Shown one piece after another: positions 19,223 to 28,152 of a stretch of 64,000 bases of DNA. The stretch is from Fidelibacterota bacterium (GTDB lineage: Bacteria > Fidelibacterota > UBA8477 > JABMPR01). The first letter of the stretch is position 1. Each line of letters begins with the position of its first letter. The DNA lies in contig JAIPJF010000005.1 of assembly GCA_021734325.1 (NCBI GenBank), forward strand, positions 68,028-132,027. The letters are read 5' to 3'. The notes beneath the pieces were generated by a model. It saw nothing but the letters and a program-made list of their open reading frames with translations, was not told where the DNA came from and searched no databases. The position numbers and the translations under genes were made by a program.

Positions 19223-19636
19223 TCAGAGTTCTAGTCCAGTTGTCGATCTCAACAGATCAACATGTTTAACGCCTTTCATGGAGCGGATTGAATCATACAG
19301 CTTGCCAACGAGTTTGGCAGGTCCCTTGGCCAGAATGATCTCCATGCAATTGTCATGATCGAGATGGATATGCTGGGAAGAGATAATGATCTCATAATGA
19401 TCATGCTGAACCTCCATAAGATGATTGACCAGTTGTCCATGATGATGATCATAAACGAAGGCGATGGCACCAGCTATGATTTCGTCTTCCTGCCACTGTT
19501 CCCTGACCAGGGCTTCACGCATGAGATCACGCAGGGCTTCAGAGCGATTCTGATAATTCCGTTGATGAATGAATTCATCAAATTTCTCCAGTAGATCGGC
19601 TTCCACTGAAACACCAAATCGTTGTAGTTTAGTCAT
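19223..19636 (-). CDS. nikR: Nickel-responsive transcriptional regulator NikR
   Basis: RHH N-terminus (QRFGVSVEADLLEKFDEFI...YQNRSEALRDLMREAL) and ACT-like metal domain (HHHGQLVNHLMEVQHDHY...SSQHIHLDHDNCMEIILAKG). Confidence 0.95.
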   Translation of the reverse strand: MTKLQRFGVSVEADLLEKFDEFIHQRNYQNRSEALRDLMREALVREQWQEDEIIAGAIAFVYDHHHGQLVNHLMEVQHDHYEIIISSQHIHLDHDNCMEIILAKGPAKLVGKLYDSIRSMKGVKHVDLLRSTTGLEL

Positions 19637-19649
19637 GATTCCTCCTAAT

Positions 19650-19676
19650 GTAACACGAATACATAAATCGTGCCAC
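19650..19676. promoter_or_regulatory. Candidate NikR operator (GTAACAC-N13-GTGCCAC)
   Basis: Imperfect inverted repeat directly upstream of the nikR RBS (cctcct at 19641-19646 on the opposite strand). Confidence 0.45.
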
Positions 19677-19699
19677 GTTATTATTGTGGATTTTGTTTC

Positions 19700-19732
19700 T
19701 TGTAGCGACAGGTCTCAGACCTGTCGCTACAA
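19700..19732. repeat. Perfect 33-bp palindrome TTGTAGCGACAGGTCTCAGACCTGTCGCTACAA
   Basis: Two 16-bp arms with one central base, intergenic between nikR and the aldo/keto reductase gene. Confidence 0.9.
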
Positions 19733-19803
19733 CACCCATTACAGTATTTGCATAAACAACCCTCAGCATGCATTTTCTACGCACTAAAGGAACGGGGAAT
19801 ATT

Positions 19804-20742
19804 ATGCAATACACAAAATTAGGGGACCGGGGTCCAAAAGTCTCCACCATCGGATTTGGCGCCTGGGCAATCGGCGGGATGAACTGGGGACCCACCGATG
19901 ACGCAGTCTCAATCAAAGCCCTCCATACTGCCCTGGATTCCGGCGTCACCTTACTTGATACTGCCGATGTATACGGGTTTGGACACTCGGAGGAACTGAT
20001 TGCCAAGGTCCTAAAAGAACGGGGGAAAGGCGATATCATCATAGCCACAAAGGCAGGTAACGACTTTTATTATGCAGGGAAAGAGTCTGACGACGGCTAT
20101 GGTGCCATCCAGCAAAATTATGCCAGAGAATATCTCATCGAAGCCGCAGAGAAAAGTCTCAAGCGATTGGGTGTAGATTCACTGGACATCCTGCAATTAC
20201 ATAGCCCCGATCTGGAAAAGCTTGAAAGAGACGAACCCTGGGAAGCCCTGATCAGACTTAAAGAACAGGGAAAAATCCAGTATGCCGGACTCTCCATTCA
20301 ATCATTCAAAGAATCTGAACAGGCCCATCTCCTTGAAAGACACCATGAAATTCTGGACTGTATTCAGGTTCGCTATAATTTGCTGGAACGAAAGGCTGAG
20401 AAGCTGCTGTTCCCCGAGGCCATGAAATACGGTGTGGGTGTGATTGTTCGTATCCCCATGCTCTTTGGACTGCTTAGCGGAAAATTTAATCGAAAAAGCA
20501 TCTTTGAAGGCGATGATCATCGACGTTTCAACCTGGACACAGAGAAGCTGGAAAGCTATTTGAACAAAATGGAATCCATGTCTGAACTTTATAAGCGTTA
20601 TGCCGACTGGAGTCCAGCCCAGATCGCCCTGCGTTTTGGAATCTCCCATCCTGCCTGCCATGTATCCATTCCCGGAGGCAAGACACCAGAGCAGGTCAGG
20701 GAAAATTGTGCAGCTTCTGATATGCCAGGCGTAACACTGTGA
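19804..20742 (+). CDS. Aldo/keto reductase
   Basis: MQYTKLGDRGPKVSTIGFGAWAIGG and LLDTADVYGFGHSEELI AKR signatures; track start 19768. Confidence 0.92.
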   Translation: MQYTKLGDRGPKVSTIGFGAWAIGGMNWGPTDDAVSIKALHTALDSGVTLLDTADVYGFGHSEELIAKVLKERGKGDIIIATKAGNDFYYAGKESDDGYGAIQQNYAREYLIEAAEKSLKRLGVDSLDILQLHSPDLEKLERDEPWEALIRLKEQGKIQYAGLSIQSFKESEQAHLLERHHEILDCIQVRYNLLERKAEKLLFPEAMKYGVGVIVRIPMLFGLLSGKFNRKSIFEGDDHRRFNLDTEKLESYLNKMESMSELYKRYADWSPAQIALRFGISHPACHVSIPGGKTPEQVRENCAASDMPGVTL

Positions 20743-20758
20743 CAGATCGGACCCAAAA

Positions 20759-21574
20759 ATGAGTACAAAATACAGAAAAATTTTAATTACAGGAGCAAGC
20801 AAGGGGATTGGTCGTCAGCTGGCCCTGGACTATGGCAAACAGGGGGTTTCCCTGTGGCTCCTGGCCAGAAGTGAGCCATTGCTTGAAAGCCTTGCTTCAG
20901 AAATCACAGCCTTGGGCGGCGAGGCACATCTATTGATCTGTGATGCCACAAATGAAACAGAATTTCTGGCAACACTTCAGAAGGCCCAGGAATCATCGAC
21001 CGGTCTTGATCTTGTCATCGCCAATGCCGGCTGGGGTGGTAAAATGAGTTATCCCGGTGACAAAAATATTTCTGTTTTCAATCAGGTCCTTGATCTGAAT
21101 TTTCGGGCAGCAGTCCAGACCTTGGAATTCTTTGCCAAATTCATGGTAGAAGCACGTCATGGACATTTGGTTGGCGTGTCCAGTATTGCCGGCTTCAGAG
21201 GATTACCCAGCAGCGCAGCTTATAGCGCTACCAAAGCCGCTTTGACTACCTACCTGGAATCCCTGCGCTTCTCCATGAAACCCTTTGGCGTAAAAGTTAC
21301 TGATATACGGCCGGGTTTTATCCGTACCCCAATGACAGCCAGGAATGCGATTCCCATGCCATTTTTAATGGACGTAGATGTGGCCACCCGTAAGATCAGA
21401 CGGGCACTGGAGAGGAGGCGCAAGCGCTTTACCTTCCCATGGCAGATGGCTGTACTCATTCATCTGGTAAAAGCTCTGCCGGATTTTCTGTTTGATGGGA
21501 TTGTCAACCTTGCTTTCGGTGACATGGCAGTCAAAGGCCGACCAGGAAAGACAAAGGAGAACCTACCGGGTTGA
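20759..21574 (+). CDS. Short-chain dehydrogenase/reductase
   Basis: TGASKGIG, NAGWGG, YSATKAAL (YxxxK). Confidence 0.92.
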   Translation: MSTKYRKILITGASKGIGRQLALDYGKQGVSLWLLARSEPLLESLASEITALGGEAHLLICDATNETEFLATLQKAQESSTGLDLVIANAGWGGKMSYPGDKNISVFNQVLDLNFRAAVQTLEFFAKFMVEARHGHLVGVSSIAGFRGLPSSAAYSATKAALTTYLESLRFSMKPFGVKVTDIRPGFIRTPMTARNAIPMPFLMDVDVATRKIRRALERRRKRFTFPWQMAVLIHLVKALPDFLFDGIVNLAFGDMAVKGRPGKTKENLPG

Positions 21575-21598
21575 ATCTGACCGGGCAACTGATGGTAT

Positions 21599-22981
21599 AT
21601 GTTTAAGACTATTGATAAATATATTTTCAAGGAGCTTCTTTCTCCTTTTCTGTATTCCCTGCTGGTTTTGACCATCATCTTCCTGGTGAACTTTTTGATT
21701 CGCGCCATGGATCGCATTCTCGGAAAAGGTCTCTCCATCTGGGTCATCCTGGAATATGTTTTTCTGAATTTGGCCTGGATCGTTGCCATTGCCGTCCCTT
21801 TATCAGTTCTGGTGGCCGTTCTCCTGGCCTACGGACGACTGGCTACAGATCATGAGGTGACTGCCATGCGTTCCGCAGGACTTTCTCTGCCGAGGATTAT
21901 GGTACCAGCCCTGGCCTTTGCCATTCTTGTGGGATCCTTCACCCTCTATTTCAATACATCCATCCTACCCGATGTAAACCATCGGGCACGTCTACTTGGT
22001 TCTGATATTTACCGTAAACGACCCGATATGGATATTGTCCCGGGCTACTTTATCGATGACCTGCCTGACTACAATATTCGAGTCAATGAGGTGACAGAAA
22101 ACGGATTAAAAGGTGTGGTCATTTTTTCCAAAAGCGATCAAAGGGAGCAGGTTTCTATTTTTGCAGAGCGCGGACGCACCCATACAGCCGGTGGACAGAT
22201 CATATTCACCCTGTATAATGGTGAAAAGCATCTCCTGGATCTGGATAAAATGGATGATTACCAGCGAGAATATTTTGACTCGACTCGCATCACTGTCCAG
22301 GTGAATGACCTTGAATTAAAGCGCCGTGAATCTGCTGTGCGAGGTGATCGTGAGATGACGCCGGCCATGATGTATGAACGGATCGCAGAAAATCGCCTCC
22401 GCTATGATCGTACCATTGAGCGGATGAACAGTATTCTGTTCAATAGTCCCATCTTTAATGGGGATTCAACAGTCGATGTTGTCGCCCTGATGGATACCCT
22501 CAAACGGGTTCCCGTCAGTGATGAAGCTGCTATTGATGCAAGGGACAGACTCTGGAATCGAACCATCGACAAACTGGAAAGCCAGGAACGGCTGGTGAAC
22601 AGCTATATGAAACAGGTAAATAAATATCTGGTGGAAATTCATAAAAAATACTCCATTGCCGTCACTTGTATTGTCTTTGTTCTTGTTGGTGTTCCCCTGG
22701 GGATCATGACCCGGAAATCCAGTGGGACTATCGGCGTTGCCATGGGGATGTTCTTTATCTTCTGGGCCGCGCTTCTCGCTGGCGAGGAATTGGCTGATCG
22801 ACGGATCATGGACCCCATTGTGGCCATGTGGGCTCCCAATACGATTATGGCTATCGCTGGGATCTGGATCAGTTTCCAAGTTTCGCGGGAGCGAACCGTC
22901 ATCAATCTTTTGTGGCTGAAAACGGTTCTGAATCCATTTAATTGGCGATTATTTGGCCTTAAAAAATACTTGACTAAGTAA
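21599..22981 (+). CDS. LptF/LptG family permease (YjgP/YjgQ)
   Basis: N-terminal IDKYIFKELLSPFLYSLLVLTIIFLVNFL, large periplasmic domain and C-terminal TMs with VGVPLGIMTRKSS. Confidence 0.88.
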   Translation: MFKTIDKYIFKELLSPFLYSLLVLTIIFLVNFLIRAMDRILGKGLSIWVILEYVFLNLAWIVAIAVPLSVLVAVLLAYGRLATDHEVTAMRSAGLSLPRIMVPALAFAILVGSFTLYFNTSILPDVNHRARLLGSDIYRKRPDMDIVPGYFIDDLPDYNIRVNEVTENGLKGVVIFSKSDQREQVSIFAERGRTHTAGGQIIFTLYNGEKHLLDLDKMDDYQREYFDSTRITVQVNDLELKRRESAVRGDREMTPAMMYERIAENRLRYDRTIERMNSILFNSPIFNGDSTVDVVALMDTLKRVPVSDEAAIDARDRLWNRTIDKLESQERLVNSYMKQVNKYLVEIHKKYSIAVTCIVFVLVGVPLGIMTRKSSGTIGVAMGMFFIFWAALLAGEELADRRIMDPIVAMWAPNTIMAIAGIWISFQVSRERTVINLLWLKTVLNPFNWRLFGLKKYLTK

Positions 22982-23045
22982 GCATTTACATGTGTAGAGT
23001 ATCCGGCTATATTGAGATTCAAATTATTTTGAGGAGAGCTTCTGA

Positions 23046-23945
23046 ATGTCACTTCATAGCATAGTACTTGTGAAACAGGTTCCTGATACCAGTAATATTT
23101 CAGGTGATGTCATGCGCCCGGATGGAACAGTCAATCGAGCCCGTCTTCCTGCCATCTTCAATCCTGAGGATCAGGAGGCCCTGGAGCTGGCCCTCCGGCT
23201 GAAAGATGAGCATGGCGGCACAGTTACCGCTTTGACCATGGGACCCCCGAATGCTGCCAATATGCTTCGTGATTGTCTGTATATGGGTGCTGATCGCGCC
23301 ATTCTGGTGAGTGATCGACGTTTTGCTGCCGCAGACACCCTGGCCACATCCTATGCCTTACACAAGGCCATCCTGCATATCGGTGATTATGATCTTATTT
23401 TTGGTGGTCGACAGGCCATTGATGGTGATACGGCTCAGGTTGGTCCCCAAACTGCTGAAAAAATGAATATTCCCCAGATCACCTACACTCAGGAAATTCT
23501 GAATCTGGATCTAAAAAAGCGGACCATTCGTGCCAGACGTGCCATCAAAAATGGTCATGAGATTTTGGAAGCCCCCCTGCCGGTGCTTCTGACTGTGATC
23601 AAAGGCTCGGCTGAACCACGCCCCTTTGAAGTGAGACGTTTGTGCACCTACAAACGAGCCCAGTCAAAATTTGAAATTGAGGCCACTGTCGATGACAGTC
23701 ATGATCTGGTCTGGATGGAAGAACTAATGGAGAGAGCCAAAACTCAAAATCTATACATTGAGACCTGGAATATTGAGGATATTGATGCAGATGTGGAGAT
23801 GTGCGGTTTGGCCGGCTCTCCAACCAAAGTGCATAAAGTTGAAAATGTTGTATTGAGTGGATCGGAATTCAAACAGGTCCCCGCCACAGCAGAGGGAATG
23901 AATGAAATGATCACTGAGCTCATGCAAGACCACATATTTGGATAA
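23046..23945 (+). CDS. etfB: Electron transfer flavoprotein beta subunit
   Basis: ETF-beta N-terminus (IVLVKQVPDT), GRQAIDGDTAQVGPQTAE motif. Confidence 0.95.
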   Translation: MSLHSIVLVKQVPDTSNISGDVMRPDGTVNRARLPAIFNPEDQEALELALRLKDEHGGTVTALTMGPPNAANMLRDCLYMGADRAILVSDRRFAAADTLATSYALHKAILHIGDYDLIFGGRQAIDGDTAQVGPQTAEKMNIPQITYTQEILNLDLKKRTIRARRAIKNGHEILEAPLPVLLTVIKGSAEPRPFEVRRLCTYKRAQSKFEIEATVDDSHDLVWMEELMERAKTQNLYIETWNIEDIDADVEMCGLAGSPTKVHKVENVVLSGSEFKQVPATAEGMNEMITELMQDHIFG

Positions 23946-24092
23946 GAATGGATAAGGCAAACAGCGAATTCAACGAAATTTACGAGGATGGTTTTGCTGA
24001 GTTTAAATCCGGGTGATTCGTCAGCTTCATTGTAAAGTAAAAAATATTATGAATAATTGCATACCACCAGTACAAGAGCATGAGGAATAGAA

Positions 24093-25115
24093 ATGCCTTT
24101 AAAAAATAAAGATCTGGTCTGGGTATTTGCGGAACAATCTGATGGAGAACTGGCGGATGTGGGTCTGGAACTTCTCCATAAAGCCCGCACCCTGGCAGAA
24201 AAGATGAACTCTGAAGTGAGCGCCATTCTCCTGGGACATCAGGTCAAGGAACTGAGTAAAACCCTTTTTGCCCATGGTGCAGATAATGTGTATCTGCTTG
24301 ATGATCCTGAATTAAAGGATTTCCGCAGTCATCCTTACGCCAACCTTATCACCCGACTGGTGGAAGATAAACGTCCCCGGGTCGTTCTGTTTGGGGCAAC
24401 CCATACTGGGCGTGATATTGCCCCCCGGGTGGCTTCCCATACTCGCTCTGGCCTGACAGCCGATTGTACAGAACTAAAGATCGAAACCCTGACCATTCGC
24501 AAGACCGAATATCCGGACCTCCTGCTCCAGATTCGCCCTGCCTTCGGGGGAAATATTATAGCCACCATCATTTCGCCCGATGTCGCCATTCAGATGGCCA
24601 CTATCCGGGAAGGTGTCATGGAGATGGGGGAGCCTGATAAGACCCGCAAGGGGAAAATCATCCCTGTTCCTGTTGAATTGAATTCAGTAGAGACAGCAGT
24701 CAAAATCATTGAGAAGCATCAGCAGGCCTCGGCTGTCAATTTGAAAGCAGCACCCATTATCGTAGCTGGTGGCTATGGCGCAGATACTCCTGAAAAATTT
24801 CAGCTGGTAAGAGATCTGGCCAAGGTTCTCGGAGCTGATGTTGCCGGATCCCGTGCGGCTGTGGATGCCGGTCTCATCGAAGCAGAACGCCAGGTAGGTC
24901 AGACTGGAACCACTGTCCGGCCCAAACTCTATATTGCCGTTGGCATTTCTGGAGCCATTCAACATAGGGCAGGTATGCAGGAATCGCAGAAGATCATTGC
25001 CATCAACAATGATCCCGATGCCCCGATCTTTGGTGTTGCCCATTATGGGATCACCGGTGACCTGGAAGATATAATCCCCAAGCTGATTGCAGCCTACAAG
25101 AGCCAGTTACACTAA
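24093..25115 (+). CDS. etfA: Electron transfer flavoprotein alpha subunit
   Basis: VAGSRAAVDAGLIEAERQVGQTGTTVRPKLYIAVGISGAIQHRAGMQESQKIIAINNDPDAPIF, the ETF-alpha FAD-binding signature. Confidence 0.97.
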   Translation: MPLKNKDLVWVFAEQSDGELADVGLELLHKARTLAEKMNSEVSAILLGHQVKELSKTLFAHGADNVYLLDDPELKDFRSHPYANLITRLVEDKRPRVVLFGATHTGRDIAPRVASHTRSGLTADCTELKIETLTIRKTEYPDLLLQIRPAFGGNIIATIISPDVAIQMATIREGVMEMGEPDKTRKGKIIPVPVELNSVETAVKIIEKHQQASAVNLKAAPIIVAGGYGADTPEKFQLVRDLAKVLGADVAGSRAAVDAGLIEAERQVGQTGTTVRPKLYIAVGISGAIQHRAGMQESQKIIAINNDPDAPIFGVAHYGITGDLEDIIPKLIAAYKSQLH

Positions 25116-25124
25116 GGATTCAAC

Positions 25125-26852
25125 ATGTCAAATTTTTTTACTGAGAACCAGGATATACAGTTTCAATTCAATCGTATCGATCTGGAAAAGATCACCCGTA
25201 TCCGGGAGAAGGATTATACCGAAGCTGAAAAATATCCCTTTGCCCCTCGGGACTACGAAGATGCAAAGGACAATTTCAGGCGCATCCTGGAAGTGGTCGG
25301 TGATATTGCCGGGAACTTCGTAGCAGAAAGGGCTCGGGAAGTTGATGAGCTCGGATCGACCTTTGAAGATGGCAAAGTGACTTATGCCAGGGGTTTGGAA
25401 GAAGCCCTTGAAAGGCTCAATCAGGCCGGACTCATGGGGTTTATCCTGGAGCGTAAATACGGTGGACTAAACCTGCCCATTTCCCTCTACATCTTTGGTA
25501 TTGAAATGGTCTCTCGCGGGGATGCCTCCCTGATGAACCTCTTTGGTCTCCAGGATATTTCAGAGACCATCGAGAATTACGCCAGCGATGAGATAAAGGA
25601 AGAATTCCTGCCTAAATTCAGCAGTGGGGAGGTCACCGGTGCCATGGTTTTGACGGAACCGGATGCCGGTTCTGACCTGCAGGCAGTCAAGACCCGCGCC
25701 TACCAGGATGAGAACGGGAACTGGTTTCTCAGCGGTGTCAAAAGATTTATCACAAATGGGAACGCTGATGTATGTCTTGTATTGGCCAGATCAGAAGAGG
25801 GGACCCGCGATGGTCGCGGACTCTCACTTTTTGTCTGTTATGGCGATGATACGGTCCAGATCAGAAGGATTGAGCACAAACTGGGCATCAAGGGATCACC
25901 TACTTGTGAAATGCAATTCCATGATACTCCTGCCAAGCTCATCGGCTCCCGGAAAAGGGGATTGATTGCCTATGTCATGTCCCTTATGAATGGCGCACGC
26001 CTCGGTGTTGCTGCCCAGGCCCTGGGTATTGCCCAGGCTGCGTATGTGGAAGCCAGACGTTATGCCTCTGAAAGGGAACAGTTTGGAAAACCCATCCTGA
26101 ATTTTCCAGCCGTAGCAGAGATGCTGATCCGGATGAAGGTTGATCTGGAAAGCTCCAGGACCCTTATCTATGACACTGCCCATGCCGTGGATATGCACAA
26201 GATCAGTGAAATGGAGATGCAGCGTCTTCAGGAGGCTGGTGAATCCATTTCCGATATCCGTGAAGAGAGCAAACAATGGAAAGCCATGGCCGACTTCCTG
26301 ACCCCGCTTTCAAAATTCGTAATCTCTGAGAAGGCCAATCGCATCTGCTATGATGCCATTCAGATTCATGGTGGCACCGGCTATATGCAGGAATTCAATG
26401 TGGAGCGCCATTTCCGCGACGTCAGGATCACCAATATTTATGAAGGTACATCACAGCTCCAGGTGATTGCCGCCATTGGAGGGGTCATCAAGGGTGTGGC
26501 TGATGGGATATTTGATGCCAACGAAGCCCGGGAGTATCGCCATGAAGCCCGGCAGCTGGCCAATAAGCTGGCCAAGATTCGCAGTCTGATGAATAAATGT
26601 AAAGATTATGTCCTTGAAAAGGATGACAAGGCCTACCAGGAACTTCATTCTGCCGAGTTGGTGGAAATGTACGGATCCATCTATGTGGGATATATCCTCC
26701 TGGATGAAGCAGCTGAGGATTCAAGAAAGATGCTTATCGCCAAGAAATACATTATGGATGCTTTGGCCACAGCCCTACATCACACTGAATCCATCACCAG
26801 AGGTTTTGACACCCTCTTTGCCGATGTGGAGCAGATCCTCACCCGGGAATAG
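25125..26852 (+). CDS. Acyl-CoA dehydrogenase
   Basis: GAMVLTEPDAGSDLQAVKT, YASEREQFGKPI, IHGGTGYMQEFNVERHFRDVRITNIYEGTSQLQ. Confidence 0.95.
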   Translation: MSNFFTENQDIQFQFNRIDLEKITRIREKDYTEAEKYPFAPRDYEDAKDNFRRILEVVGDIAGNFVAERAREVDELGSTFEDGKVTYARGLEEALERLNQAGLMGFILERKYGGLNLPISLYIFGIEMVSRGDASLMNLFGLQDISETIENYASDEIKEEFLPKFSSGEVTGAMVLTEPDAGSDLQAVKTRAYQDENGNWFLSGVKRFITNGNADVCLVLARSEEGTRDGRGLSLFVCYGDDTVQIRRIEHKLGIKGSPTCEMQFHDTPAKLIGSRKRGLIAYVMSLMNGARLGVAAQALGIAQAAYVEARRYASEREQFGKPILNFPAVAEMLIRMKVDLESSRTLIYDTAHAVDMHKISEMEMQRLQEAGESISDIREESKQWKAMADFLTPLSKFVISEKANRICYDAIQIHGGTGYMQEFNVERHFRDVRITNIYEGTSQLQVIAAIGGVIKGVADGIFDANEAREYRHEARQLANKLAKIRSLMNKCKDYVLEKDDKAYQELHSAELVEMYGSIYVGYILLDEAAEDSRKMLIAKKYIMDALATALHHTESITRGFDTLFADVEQILTRE

Positions 26853-26911
26853 ACTAACCCGCGGACCAACGCCGGTACTTATGTTGAATATATTGGGGTG
26901 GTAAAAAATAC

Positions 26912-26939
26912 GTAGGGACGCATTGCATTACATCCCCAC
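26912..26939. repeat. Degenerate palindromic intergenic repeat (GTAGGGACGCATTGCATTACATCCCCAC)
   Basis: Imperfect inverted repeat of the GTAGGGACGCATTGC...GCGTCCCTAC type. Confidence 0.5.
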
Positions 26940-26971
26940 AAACGATAACAAATTATATTTTACAGTGGACT

Positions 26972-27757
26972 TTACCCGGCGTTATCCTCACCGCCGTCTA
27001 TCCCAATCACATTCCCAGTCATCCAGGTACTCATGGTAGCCAGTTTCAGCACAGCATCGGCCACATCATCTGGGGTGGTCAGACGACCACCGGGATTCAC
27101 CTGCAGGGCACGGGCGATCATCTGCTCATTCCCTGGAATCTTTCTCAGGGCAGGTGTATCAGTCACGCCGGCACGGAGGGCGTTGGCAGCGATCTTTTTC
27201 GGTGCCAGTTCAAAAGCGATCTGACGGGTGTGGGCTTCCATGGCAGCTTTGGCAGCGGAAACGGCTCCATAATTTGGCCAGGCAGTATGACCACCAGAAC
27301 TGGTCATACAGAAAATGTGTCCACCTTCTTCCATTAGTTTATGACCGACCACATCCTGGGTCCAGTAGATCAGGGAGTGGGCCATCACATCCAGGGTCAT
27401 ATCCATCTGGCTTTTATGAACGACACCGCCGGTACCGGGGTTATAGACCACAGGCAGGAGGGTCCCGAATGCCAGAGAGTGGACCATGACCTGAACAGTG
27501 CCTGGCGTTTGAGAAAATATCTCTTCCATGATGCGGATGGTCTCTTTGCGGGCACGGGTATCTGCAGCATTTATATTAAAGAAGACGGCTTCTGATCCAG
27601 CTGCCTTGATATCGGCTTTGATGGTATCTACATGGTGCATGGTAGCCTTGCGGTCCAGATGAACTCCGAAAATATTATAGCCATTGGCAGCCAGCTTGCG
27701 GGAGATAGCACCGCCAAATCCACTTGATGCCCCCAGAATTAATGCCCATTTCTGCAT
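26972..27757 (-). CDS. SDR-family protein, enoyl-ACP reductase-like (FabI/FabL-type)
   Basis: LGASSGFGG N-terminus, catalytic spacing YGAVSAAK (Y-x6-K), GNVIGIDGG C-terminal motif. Confidence 0.8.
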   Translation of the reverse strand: MQKWALILGASSGFGGAISRKLAANGYNIFGVHLDRKATMHHVDTIKADIKAAGSEAVFFNINAADTRARKETIRIMEEIFSQTPGTVQVMVHSLAFGTLLPVVYNPGTGGVVHKSQMDMTLDVMAHSLIYWTQDVVGHKLMEEGGHIFCMTSSGGHTAWPNYGAVSAAKAAMEAHTRQIAFELAPKKIAANALRAGVTDTPALRKIPGNEQMIARALQVNPGGRLTTPDDVADAVLKLATMSTWMTGNVIGIDGGEDNAG

Positions 27758-28152
27758 ACTCGTTCCTTTCCTAGGTCAACGTTCAACGCGCAGCAGAATA
27801 TAGATTTTGGCCAAAGCATGGAAAGGATTTTTATTTATGATAATATTTATCTTATAAACCGGTTATGTATGACCGCAGTGTTTTCACGTCTCAATAGCCC
27901 CCTGTTTAAACCCTGGGATGGAGCACCCCAACCACAGTTCGCCAAAAGCGTTTAAACGGTTCATTTGTAGATCCTCATACCGGATGTCATTCTGAGCAAT
28001 CCTATGGCATTGATATTCTGACCAGAGATACTACATTCCAGCATGGATCGGAACTGGGGTTGCAGGCATTTATATACAGTTCATAACTTTAATCAACACC
28101 TCCGACCATTAATTCTATTTTCCGATATTAAATGAAAAGAGTGAGAAGTTTA

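Noticed and set aside
27869-27955. 28-codon ORF MTAVFSRLNSPLFKPWDGAPQPQFAKSV upstream of zwf
   Set aside because: No RBS of note, no homology recognised, length expected by chance in a spacer.
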